From assembly GCF_036099295.1 (NCBI RefSeq), contig NZ_CP107976.1, forward strand, positions 6,324,001 to 6,388,000: 64,000 nucleotides of DNA, written 5' to 3'. Below, in pieces: positions 53,692 to 61,524 of this stretch (positions within the stretch are counted from its first letter, which is position 1; every line of letters starts with the position of its first letter). This DNA is from Streptomyces sp. NBC_00358. Lineage in GTDB: Bacteria > Actinomycetota > Actinomycetes > Streptomycetales > Streptomycetaceae. A program made the position numbers and the translations under genes. Under the pieces are notes generated by a model that saw nothing but the letters and a program-made list of their open reading frames with translations, was not told the origin of the DNA and ran no database searches.

Positions 53692-55125
53692 GTGCCGAGC
53701 CGCAGAGGCGTACGGCCGACGCTGCCGGACGGGGGCGAGGCTTCCTCCCGGCCGGGCCGGGCCGGGCTCCCGGGGGCGCGCGGGGACCCCGGCGCGGCGG
53801 ATTCCGGGCGAGCACGCCCTTCGGAGACGGGCCGCGGTCGCCCACCCGGTACCGGCCCGGGCGTCCCGGACCCCGACCGGACGGCACCGGGCCGCCCGGC
53901 GGCCGCCACCGCCCGCTCGGCCTGGCACGACGTACCCCGCCTCCAGGTACGGCAGTTCGCGACGATCGCCATGGCCGAGGCGCCGGTTCTCGCCGAGGAG
54001 ATCCTGCGCGAGATCCGCCGCGAGTACCCCCACCTGCCCCTGGTCCTCGACGAGTCAGGCGAGCCCATGGCCCTGGTCGGCATCCGCCGCGCCATCGAGG
54101 TCTTCGTCCAGCACCTGGAGACGCCGGAGGGCCGCCCGCGCGTCCACCCCGAGGTCTTCCAGGAATTCGGCCGCGGCGAGGGCGTGCACGGCCGCACCCT
54201 CGACGCGCTCCAGGCGATCTACCGGCTGGGGGTCAGACTCGCCTGGCGGCGGCTCGCGGAGATCGGGCAGCGCGTCGACATCCCGCCCCCCGCGATGTAC
54301 GAGCTCGTCGACGCGGGATACGAGTACCTGGACGGTCTCGTGGACCAGTCCGTACGCGGCTACGCCGAGGCCGCCGCCCGGCAGGCCGGGGAGCGGCTGC
54401 GTCTCCAGCGGCGCCTGATGGAACTGCTGCTCTCCGAGCAGCACTCCCGGGGCGACACCGAGGGGCTCGTCGAACGGGCCGCCCGGATCGGCTGGCCGCT
54501 GCCCGACCGGCTGGCCGTCGGAGTCCTGCTGCGCCCGGCCCGGGAAGCCGTCGCCCCCGCCGTCGCGCCGGGCGTGCTGCTCGACATGGAGTACGAGCGG
54601 CCGCGCATGGTCGTGCCCGAGCCGGCCGCCGCGGGCCGCCCCGAGCTGCTGCACCGGGCGCTGACCGGGTGGGCCGGGGCGATCGGGCCGCCGGTGCCGA
54701 CGGCCGAAGCGGTGAAGTCGCTGCGCTGGGCGGAGGCCGCCGTAGCCCTCATGGAGCGGGGGCTGCTCCCCGCCGGGGAGGTCCTGCACTGCACCGAGCA
54801 CACCGAGGCGCTGGTGCTGCTCCAGCCGGAGGAGCTGATCGACGATCTCGCCCTGCGCTGTCTGGAACCGCTCGCCCACTGCGGGCCCACCCACGGCCGG
54901 CGGCTCGCGACGACGCTGCTGGCCTGGCTGGAGACCCGGGGAGGCGCGCCCGAGGTCGCGGCCCGTCTCGGTGTCCACCCGCAGACCGTCCGTTACCGTC
55001 TCCGGCAGATCAGGGAACTGTGGGGCGACGAGATCGACGATCCCGACCGCCGGTTCGAGCTGGAGCTGGTGCTCCGCGCGCAACGCCTGCGCGGTGAACT
55101 CGGCGACCCCCGTCCCCGCCGCTGA
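53692..55125 (+). CDS. PucR/CdaR-type transcriptional regulator
   Basis: 477 aa. After ~75 disordered Pro/Gly/Arg residues comes a helical sensory domain (FATIAMAEAPVLAEEILREI onward). A GGDEF-like/CdaR middle follows, then the C-terminal PucR helix-turn-helix (VAARLGVHPQTVRYRLRQIR, about residues 425-444). Such proteins activate developmental or catabolic genes; the partner is unknown. GTG 53692 is two bases after the preceding stop; with no clear ribosome site, translation may be coupled. The stretch after it (55126-55374) holds the iclR promoter and operator. Confidence 0.87.
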   Translation: MPSRRGVRPTLPDGGEASSRPGRAGLPGARGDPGAADSGRARPSETGRGRPPGTGPGVPDPDRTAPGRPAAATARSAWHDVPRLQVRQFATIAMAEAPVLAEEILREIRREYPHLPLVLDESGEPMALVGIRRAIEVFVQHLETPEGRPRVHPEVFQEFGRGEGVHGRTLDALQAIYRLGVRLAWRRLAEIGQRVDIPPPAMYELVDAGYEYLDGLVDQSVRGYAEAAARQAGERLRLQRRLMELLLSEQHSRGDTEGLVERAARIGWPLPDRLAVGVLLRPAREAVAPAVAPGVLLDMEYERPRMVVPEPAAAGRPELLHRALTGWAGAIGPPVPTAEAVKSLRWAEAAVALMERGLLPAGEVLHCTEHTEALVLLQPEELIDDLALRCLEPLAHCGPTHGRRLATTLLAWLETRGGAPEVAARLGVHPQTVRYRLRQIRELWGDEIDDPDRRFELELVLRAQRLRGELGDPRPRR

Positions 55126-55283
55126 CCGGCCGCAGGCCTCGCCGCCGATCCCGCCCGTCCGGCCGTCGTGCCGGGTGCGAGGATCCAACCCGGAGGTCCC
55201 TCCCGCGGGCGGCTGTGGGGTCGGTCGCGGGTGCGCCGTGGGGTCCGTCACGGGACTTCCGGGCAGGGGCCACCCCCAAACCA

Positions 55284-55313
55284 TTGCCCGCCCGAGGCCA
55301 CTATGACTAGCCT
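55284..55313 (+). promoter_or_regulatory. Promoter of the iclR gene
   Basis: -35 TTGCCC (55284-55289), 18-base spacer and -10 TAGCCT (55308-55313). The ten bases CAAACCATTG that start it (55277-55286) are the same as at the transporter promoter (57132-57142 region), which suggests shared architecture. Confidence 0.5.
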
Positions 55314-55331
55314 GGCCTGCGTTCGTCATCC

Positions 55332-55356
55332 CGATCGTCTGTTGAAATTTCGAACA
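55332..55356 (+). promoter_or_regulatory. IclR operator ahead of iclR (site 1)
   Basis: 25 bp that match 23 of 25 bases with the site before the transporter operon (57183-57207). Both begin CGATCGTCTG, then centre on a palindrome (GAAATTTC at 55344-55351) and end GAACA. It lies just after the -10, where binding would block transcription, so iclR is probably self-repressed. Confidence 0.72.
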
Positions 55357-55374
55357 AAAGATAGGGGGCCGGTT

Positions 55375-56148
55375 GTGGGACGCCTCGTACCTGCCGTGAC
55401 CCGAGCTCTGGACATACTGGAGCTCTTTCTCGACGGGGACGGCACTCTCTCCGCCCCCGACATCGTGCGCAGACTCCAGCTGCCGCGCACCACCGTGCAC
55501 GAACTGGTCACCACGCTCGCCGCCCGCTCGTACATCGTGCAGGTGCCCGGTCAGCCGGGACGGTACCGGCTCGGGGTGCGCCCGTACCAGCTCGGCAGCC
55601 GCTACGCCGAGCAGCTCGACCTCGCGGCCGAGGGCCAGCAGGTCGCCCGCTCCGTCGCCGAGACCTGCGACGAGACCGTGCACGTGGCGATCCTCGAAGG
55701 CACGGACGTCATCTACATCGCGAAGGTCGACTCCACGCACGCGGTGCGCATGGTCTCGGCCGCCGGCCGCCGTCTTCCCGCGCACTGCACCTCCGTCGGC
55801 AAGATGCTGCTCGCCTCCCTCTCCGAACCGGAGCTGACCTCGCGCGTCCCCGACGACGCCGACCTCGTCGCGATGACTCCCAACAGCATCACCGAGCCGG
55901 ACGCGCTGCGCGAGGCCCTCGCCGAGATCCGCAGCCGCGGGATCGCCGTCGAGAGCCGCGAGTCCAACCCGGACGTGAGCTGCGTCGCCGCCCCGGTGCG
56001 CGACCGGGCGGGACAGGTGGTCGCCGCGCTCTCCATCTCCGTACCGATGATCCGCTGGAGCGACGACCGCCGCGTCGAGCTGGAGCAGCTCGCGGCCAAG
56101 GGCGCCGCGGACCTGTCCGAGCGGCTCGGCCACCGGAACGTGCGATGA
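55375..56148 (+). CDS. IclR-family transcriptional regulator
   Basis: 257 aa. N-terminal winged helix (LSAPDIVRRLQLPRTTVHEL), then the IclR effector domain with VYIAKVD-like VIYIAKVDSTHAVRM and the cysteine-containing segment NPDVSCVAAPVRDRAGQVV. The GTG at 55375 has AGGGGG upstream; in-frame extensions further upstream would run through its own operator, so they are unlikely. The family mostly represses sugar or aromatic catabolism and releases DNA on binding a small ligand. Its likely regulon is the neighbouring arabinoside transport and hydrolase genes, inferred from the two shared operators. It overlaps the SMP-30 gene by ATGA. Confidence 0.9.
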   Translation: MGRLVPAVTRALDILELFLDGDGTLSAPDIVRRLQLPRTTVHELVTTLAARSYIVQVPGQPGRYRLGVRPYQLGSRYAEQLDLAAEGQQVARSVAETCDETVHVAILEGTDVIYIAKVDSTHAVRMVSAAGRRLPAHCTSVGKMLLASLSEPELTSRVPDDADLVAMTPNSITEPDALREALAEIRSRGIAVESRESNPDVSCVAAPVRDRAGQVVAALSISVPMIRWSDDRRVELEQLAAKGAADLSERLGHRNVR

Positions 56149-57035
56149 CCGCCGTCGAGGTCGCCGTCCGGTCGGACGCGGCGCTCGGCGAGGGCCCGAC
56201 CTGGGACACCCGGGCCCGGCGGCTCATCTGGGTCGACATCCTCCGTTCCCGGATCCACACCTACGACCCCGCCTCCGGCCGCCGTACGGTGATGACCACC
56301 GAGCAGCACGTCGGCGCGGCCAAGCCCCGCGCGGGCGGCGGCCTGGTGGTCAACCTCCGTGACGGCGTGGGCCTCTACGGGCCGGCGGGGTCCGGCGGAT
56401 CCGCCGCCGGTGCGGCCGGAGCCGAGGGTTCCGCCGGGGCGTTCCGCTGGCTGCACCGGGAGCCCGTGCCCGGCCGACGGGCCAACGACGCGGCCGTGGC
56501 CCCCGACGGCTCCCTGTGGTGCGGCACCATGCGGTACGACGAGGCGCCGGGCGGGGGCACGCTCTCGCGGATCACCCCCGACGGCACGGTCCGCCCGGTC
56601 CTCGACGACGTGAGCGTCAGCAACGGCACCGGCTGGAGCCCCGACGGCCGCCGCGTCTACTACATCGACTCGCCGACCCGCCGCATCGACGTGTTCGACA
56701 TCGGCGACGATCGACTCCCGGTCAACCGGCGCCCGTTCGCCACCGTGGAGGACGGCTTCCCCGACGGTCTGACGGTGGACGCCGACGGCTGCGTCTGGGT
56801 GGCCCTCTGGGACGGCGGAGCGGTCCGCCGCTACACGCCGGACGGCGCCCTCGACCGGGTCCTCGACCTGCCGGTCCGCCGCCCCACCGCCTGCGCGTTC
56901 GGCGGCGCCGACCTCACCGACCTCTACATCACCACGGCACGTACGGGCCTCACGGCACCGCACCCGATGTCCGGCTCCCTGCTCGTCGTCCCGGGCGCGG
57001 GCAAGGGCCTGCCCCAGCCGGCCTTCGCCGGGTAG
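56145..57035 (+). CDS. SMP-30/gluconolactonase-family lactonase
   Basis: 296 aa six-bladed propeller. Family metal-ligand features: LGEGPTWDTRARRLIWVDIL at the start (Glu15 region), RANDAAVAPDGSLWCGTM (Asn/Asp ligands) and VSNGTGWSPDGRRVYYIDS, then EDGFPDGLTVDADGCVWVAL. These enzymes hydrolyse sugar lactones, such as L-arabinonolactone or gluconolactone, in non-phosphorylative sugar oxidation. Placed behind an arabinose-type regulator, an L-arabinolactonase is the natural guess. ATG 56145 overlaps the iclR stop (ATGA), so it is co-transcribed with it. Confidence 0.88.
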   Translation: MTAVEVAVRSDAALGEGPTWDTRARRLIWVDILRSRIHTYDPASGRRTVMTTEQHVGAAKPRAGGGLVVNLRDGVGLYGPAGSGGSAAGAAGAEGSAGAFRWLHREPVPGRRANDAAVAPDGSLWCGTMRYDEAPGGGTLSRITPDGTVRPVLDDVSVSNGTGWSPDGRRVYYIDSPTRRIDVFDIGDDRLPVNRRPFATVEDGFPDGLTVDADGCVWVALWDGGAVRRYTPDGALDRVLDLPVRRPTACAFGGADLTDLYITTARTGLTAPHPMSGSLLVVPGAGKGLPQPAFAG

Positions 57036-57139
57036 CCCACACCCGCCGGTCCCGTCGCCGGTCACGCCACGAGTCCCCGTCAGGTGCCGGTCACCGGGCG
57101 GGGACTCGCGTTTCCACGCCACCGTTTTTGCGCAAACCA

Positions 57140-57168
57140 TTGACGGGTAAGCGCTTCCTATCTACGGT
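57140..57168 (+). promoter_or_regulatory. Promoter of the sugar ABC operon with embedded palindrome
   Basis: -35 TTGACG (57140-57145), 17-base spacer and -10 TACGGT (57163-57168). The spacer contains AAGCGCTT (57149-57156), a perfect palindrome resembling LacI-family operator cores. Two control layers are likely: LacI-type binding between the boxes and IclR binding just downstream. Confidence 0.6.
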
Positions 57169-57182
57169 CCCGTTCGAAGTTG

Positions 57183-57207
57183 CGATCGTCTGACGAAATT
57201 TCGAACA
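57183..57207 (+). promoter_or_regulatory. IclR operator ahead of the sugar ABC operon (site 2)
   Basis: Twin of the iclR-proximal site. Its core CGAAATTTCG (57194-57203) is a perfect 10-base palindrome. Just upstream, GTTCGAAGTTGC (57172-57183) resembles an inverted copy of the core's flank and could be a second half-site. It lies between the -10 box and the ribosome site. Confidence 0.75.
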
Positions 57208-57220
57208 GTGGGGGCAAGGT

Positions 57221-58579
57221 ATGGCACGACCTGGCCTGAACCGCAGGCAACTCCTCTCCGCGGTGGGCGGGCTGACGGTCGCGGGCAGTCTCGGCTTCGC
57301 CGCGCTCGGCACCGGCGCGGACGCACTCGCCTCCGGCGCGAGCACCCGGGTCCGTTACTGGAACCTGTTCACCGGAGGCGACGGGGCCAACATGGTCGCG
57401 ATGGTGGACGCCTTCCGGAAGGAACATCCCGGCGTCGCGGTCAAGGACTCCACCCTCACCTGGGGCGACCCGTACTACACGAAGCTCGCGATGGCCGCCG
57501 CGGGCAACCGCGCGCCGGACCTCAGCGTGATGCACCAGGGCCGTGTCCCCGGCTTCGCGCCCGGCCGCCTCCTGGACCCCTGGGACATGGGCCTGCTCAC
57601 CAAGTACGGCGTCCGGGAAGCCGACTTCAACCCCGTGCTCTGGAAACGCGGCATCGTCGACGGCAAGCTCTACGCCCTGCCCCTCGACATCCACGTCCAG
57701 CTCAGCTTCTACCGCAAGGACGTCTGCCGGAAGGCCGGCCTGCTCGACGCGGACGGGAGGCTGCCGACCGCGACCTCCACCGACGACTGGTTCGCCCTCC
57801 TCAAGGCGGCCAGGAAGCAGCTCAAGGACGGCCAGCAGACCCTCGGCCTGCACGCCTTCGACCAGAACTTCTCCTGGTGGTTCTTCGTCGCCTTCTACCA
57901 GCAGCTCGGCGGCGGCTACTTCGACGACGACCGCACCGACGTCACCTTCGACACCGACAAGGCCACCCAGGTCCTGGAATTCCTCCACCAGCACGTCGCC
58001 GACGGGTACACGGTCGTCGGCCAGACCGACGCCGAGGCGTTCCTCGCCGGATCACCGTTCGTCTGGGAGGGGAACTGGTCCGTTCCGTACTTCAGCGGCG
58101 AGAAGGTCGACTACGGAGCCCAGCCGCTGCCCCCGGTCTTCGGCACCCCGGCCACCCACGCCGAGTCGCACTCCTTCGTCCTGCCGCACCAGGCCGACCG
58201 CGGCGGAGCCGCCAACGAGGGCGCGCACCTGCTGGCCGCCTACATGGTCAAGCACGCCACCGCCTGGGCGGGCGGCGGTCATGTCCCCGCCTATCTGCCG
58301 ACCTTCCAGGACCCGGCCTACCTCAAGCTGACCCCGCAGAACGAGTACTCCCGCCCGGCCATGGAACACCCGGCCACCGAACCGCGCATCTGGTTCGCCG
58401 GCTCCACCGGCACCCTCGCCAAGCGGATCGGCCCGGTCGTCGCCTCCTCCAACGTCGGCTCCGCGAAACCGGCCGCCGCCGCCCACCGGATGAAGTCCGT
58501 GCTGGAGGAACTGCTGGCCACGCGGAATCCGATGGACGGCCGCACCGCCGCCCAGGAGCTGAAGGGAACCGCGGCATGA
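57221..58579 (+). CDS. Extracellular sugar-binding protein of an ABC transporter
   Basis: 452 aa, cluster B/family 1 solute-binding protein. The N-terminus is a twin-arginine export signal (LNRRQLLSAVGGLTVAGSLG), with no lipobox cysteine, so it is exported folded and may stay soluble or associated with the wall. The body has the family pattern VRYWNLFTGGDGANMVAMVD. It captures a sugar or oligosaccharide for the two permeases that follow; arabino-oligosaccharides fit the neighbours. GGGGG lies seven bases before ATG 57221. Its stop overlaps the next gene by ATGA. Confidence 0.92.
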   Translation: MARPGLNRRQLLSAVGGLTVAGSLGFAALGTGADALASGASTRVRYWNLFTGGDGANMVAMVDAFRKEHPGVAVKDSTLTWGDPYYTKLAMAAAGNRAPDLSVMHQGRVPGFAPGRLLDPWDMGLLTKYGVREADFNPVLWKRGIVDGKLYALPLDIHVQLSFYRKDVCRKAGLLDADGRLPTATSTDDWFALLKAARKQLKDGQQTLGLHAFDQNFSWWFFVAFYQQLGGGYFDDDRTDVTFDTDKATQVLEFLHQHVADGYTVVGQTDAEAFLAGSPFVWEGNWSVPYFSGEKVDYGAQPLPPVFGTPATHAESHSFVLPHQADRGGAANEGAHLLAAYMVKHATAWAGGGHVPAYLPTFQDPAYLKLTPQNEYSRPAMEHPATEPRIWFAGSTGTLAKRIGPVVASSNVGSAKPAAAAHRMKSVLEELLATRNPMDGRTAAQELKGTAA

Positions 58580-59517
58580 CCACCACCCTCGCCCCCGCCA
58601 CCGGCCTGCGGCCCCGCACGGCCACCGCGACGGAGTCCGCCCGCGCCCGCTGGGGCCGCCGGTTCCAGCACGGCGGCTGGTTCGTCACCCCGTTCTTCGT
58701 GCTGTACGGGCTGTTCGTCGTCGTGCCCGTCGTCCGCGGCCTCTACCTCAGCCTCACCGACGCCAACATCTCCGGCGACCACACCCGCTTCATCGGCCTC
58801 GACAACTACCGTGAGGCGTTCCGCGACCACCTGGTGTGGAACTCGCTGTGGCACAGCGTCCAGTTCACCCTCTACGTCGTCCCGTGCATCGTCGTCGTGG
58901 CCCTGCTCATGGCACTGATCGCCCACCACATCACCCACCTCAAGTGGCTGTGGCGGCTGTGCTTCTTCGCGCCGTTCCTGCTCCCGTCGGCCGTGGTCGG
59001 CAACCTGTGGTGGTGGCTGTTCCAGCCCACCAACGGCATGGTCAACCACGTCCTGGGCATCGACACCCCCTGGCTCACCCAGAAGTCCACCGCCATGATC
59101 GCGGTCGTCGTCGCCACCCTCTGGTGGACGGTCGGCTTCTCCTTCCTGCTCTACCTGGCCGCGCTCCAGAACATCCCGCACCACCTCTACGAGGCGGCCG
59201 AACTGGACGGGGCGAACGCTCTCCAGCGGGTGCTGCACATCACCGTGCCGAACCTGCGCACCATCACGGGCCTGGTGCTCGCCCTCCAGGTCCTCGCCTC
59301 GCTCCAGGTCTTCGACCAGGCCGTCGTCATGTACCAGTTCGGCCCGGGGCCCGAGGAATCGACCCGGACCTTCGTCCAGTACACGCTCGAACAGGGCTTC
59401 ACCAGCTACCGCGTGGGCTACGCCTCCGCGATCTCCTTCATCCTGTTCCTCATCATCGCGGCCGTCGCCCTCGGGCGGATGTGGCTGCTGCGGCTCCGCG
59501 AGGAGGACGCCCGATGA
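58576..59517 (+). CDS. Sugar ABC transporter permease 1 (MalF-type)
   Basis: 313 aa with six transmembrane helices (first FVTPFFVLYGLFVVVPVVRG) and the cytoplasmic EAA loop YEAAELDGANALQRVLHITV, which docks the ATPase. It forms a dimer with the next permease. Overlaps at both ends (ATGA) show operon coupling. No ATP-binding gene is nearby, so a shared ATPase such as MsiK in Streptomyces presumably serves it. Confidence 0.94.
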   Translation: MTTTLAPATGLRPRTATATESARARWGRRFQHGGWFVTPFFVLYGLFVVVPVVRGLYLSLTDANISGDHTRFIGLDNYREAFRDHLVWNSLWHSVQFTLYVVPCIVVVALLMALIAHHITHLKWLWRLCFFAPFLLPSAVVGNLWWWLFQPTNGMVNHVLGIDTPWLTQKSTAMIAVVVATLWWTVGFSFLLYLAALQNIPHHLYEAAELDGANALQRVLHITVPNLRTITGLVLALQVLASLQVFDQAVVMYQFGPGPEESTRTFVQYTLEQGFTSYRVGYASAISFILFLIIAAVALGRMWLLRLREEDAR

Positions 59518-60392
59518 CCACCGCCGCCCCGACGACCGCAGACCCGACTCCCGTACCGCGCAAGGCCCGCAGCACCTGGACGCCGGGACAGATCGCGCTG
59601 ACCGCGGTCGCCGCCGCCCTGTCCCTCGTGTGGATGGCCCCGCTCGGCTGGGCGCTGTCGACCTCGCTGAAGACCCCCACCGAATCGGTGACCTCACCGC
59701 ACTGGATCCCGCAGCACCTCACGGCGGCGTCCTGGAAGAGCGTCATCGAGGCCGGCAACATCCCCAACTGGTTCGTGAACTCCCTGGTGGTGTCGGTCTG
59801 CGTCACCTTCGTCGTGCTGCTCGTCGCGTCCCTCGCCGGATACGGCTTCGCCCGCACCGAGTTCCGCGGCAAGTCCGCCCTGATGGCCCTGACGATGGCG
59901 GGCCTGATGTTCTCCCCGGCCATCCTCGGCGTCCCCCTCTTCGCGACCGTCCAGTCGCTCGGCATGGTCGACACCTACTGGGGGATGATCCTGCCGCAGT
60001 GCGCCCCGGCGGCCATGGTCTACATCCTCTACAAGTTCTTCCAGTCGCTGCCCCGCGAGCTGGAGGAGGCCGCGTTCATCGACGGCGCGGGCCGCTGGCG
60101 GATCTTCTTCACCATCGTCCTCCCGCTCTCCAAGCCGTCCCTGTCCGCGGTCGGGATCTTCACCTTCATCGCCTCGTGGAACAACTTCCTGTGGCCGTAC
60201 ATGGTGACCAACAATCCCGACCTGATGACCATGCCGAACGGCATCGCCACCGTGCAGAACTCCTTCGGCATCATCTGGCCGCAGCTCATGGCGGGCGGCC
60301 TGATCGCGGGCCTCCCGCTGATCGTCGTGTTCGTCTTCTTCCAGAGCCAGATCGTGCGGGGTGTCGCCCACACCGGTCTGGCCGGCCAGTGA
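59514..60392 (+). CDS. Sugar ABC transporter permease 2 (MalG-type)
   Basis: 292 aa with six helices (first IALTAVAAALSLVWMAPLGW). The EAA loop is LEEAAFIDGAGRWRIFFTIV. It pairs with the MalF-type permease to import the sugar caught by the binding protein. ATG 59514 overlaps the stop of the preceding gene. The hydrolase gene starts 18 bases after it. Confidence 0.94.
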   Translation: MTTAAPTTADPTPVPRKARSTWTPGQIALTAVAAALSLVWMAPLGWALSTSLKTPTESVTSPHWIPQHLTAASWKSVIEAGNIPNWFVNSLVVSVCVTFVVLLVASLAGYGFARTEFRGKSALMALTMAGLMFSPAILGVPLFATVQSLGMVDTYWGMILPQCAPAAMVYILYKFFQSLPRELEEAAFIDGAGRWRIFFTIVLPLSKPSLSAVGIFTFIASWNNFLWPYMVTNNPDLMTMPNGIATVQNSFGIIWPQLMAGGLIAGLPLIVVFVFFQSQIVRGVAHTGLAGQ

Positions 60393-60410
60393 CCGGACGA
60401 GGAGCCCCAG

Positions 60411-61379
60411 TTGACCGCACCCAGACTCGCCGCCCTGCTCGCCGCTGCGGTCGTCGCCCTGCTGCCGAGCACCGCACGGGCCGACGTCGGCTACCCCGAC
60501 CCGCAGCCGATCACCGGACAGCAGATCATCCATGACCCCACCGTCATCCACCTCAAGTCCGGTGGATACGTGGCCTATTCGACCGGCGGGGTGATCGGCG
60601 CACGCCTCTCCCGTGACCGGGTCCAGTGGGACGACGCGGGCAACGCCTTCGCCTCTCCACCGAGTTGGTGGTACGAGTACAACTCCACCGGCGACGCCTG
60701 GGCCCCGGACATCTCCTACCGCGCCGGCCGCTACTGGCTCTACTACGCGGTCTCCTCCTGGGGCACCAACCACTCCGCGATCGGCTTCGCCACCTCCCCG
60801 AGCGGGCTGCCCGGCACCTGGACCGACCACGGCAAGGCCTTCACCTCGGACACCGCCGACACCTGGAACGCCATCGACCCGGCCGTGACCCGGGCCGACG
60901 GCAGACTCTGGATGACGTTCGGCTCGTACTGGACGGGCATCCGCATGGTCGAGCTGGACCCGTGGACCGGCAAGGCCCTGCCGGACGCCCCCGTCCACCA
61001 CCTGGCGACCCGCCCGGACGCGCCGTACGCGGTGGAGGGTCCCTACGTGGTCCGGCACGGCCGCTACTACTACCTGTTCGCCTCGTACGACACGTGTTGC
61101 GCGGGCGTGAACTCCACGTACAAGATCAGGGTGGGCCGGTCGACGTCGGTGACCGGCCCGTACACGGACAGCACCGGAACGCCGATGCTCGACGGCGGCG
61201 GCGATCTCCTGCTGGCCGGACACGGCCGCTACATCGGCCCCGGCGGCGAGTCGGTCTTCAAGGACCGCGGCCAGGACTGGCTGGCGTACCACTACTACGA
61301 CGCGGACGACAACGGCACGCCCAAGCTGGGCCTGAACAGGCTGAGTTGGAAGAGGGGCGGCTGGCCCGTCGTCACCTGA
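60411..61379 (+). CDS. GH43 arabinan endo-1,5-alpha-L-arabinanase, secreted
   Basis: 322 aa. Signal peptide (MTAPRLAALLAAAVVALLPS, cleaved near TARA). Five-bladed propeller residues typical of GH43: base D42 (IIHDPTVIH), D156 (NAIDPAV) and acid E209 (AVEGPYV). It should cut alpha-1,5-arabinan outside the cell into oligosaccharides for the upstream transporter. I take the TTG at 60411, which has GAGGAG upstream and gives a perfect signal peptide; no ATG/GTG fits better. Co-directional with the transporter genes. The 145 bp after it hold no gene. Confidence 0.9.
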   Translation: MTAPRLAALLAAAVVALLPSTARADVGYPDPQPITGQQIIHDPTVIHLKSGGYVAYSTGGVIGARLSRDRVQWDDAGNAFASPPSWWYEYNSTGDAWAPDISYRAGRYWLYYAVSSWGTNHSAIGFATSPSGLPGTWTDHGKAFTSDTADTWNAIDPAVTRADGRLWMTFGSYWTGIRMVELDPWTGKALPDAPVHHLATRPDAPYAVEGPYVVRHGRYYYLFASYDTCCAGVNSTYKIRVGRSTSVTGPYTDSTGTPMLDGGGDLLLAGHGRYIGPGGESVFKDRGQDWLAYHYYDADDNGTPKLGLNRLSWKRGGWPVVT

Positions 61380-61524
61380 CGCACCCGCGCGCGCCCCACG
61401 AACCCCGAACCGGCCCCCGGCAGGGCCGGCCGCCCCGAGCCCCGGCCCCCGAGCCACCCGGGCTCCCGAGCCGCCCCGCCCCGCAAGCCACCCCCCAGCC
61501 CCAAGGCGCCCCCGAAAGGACACC

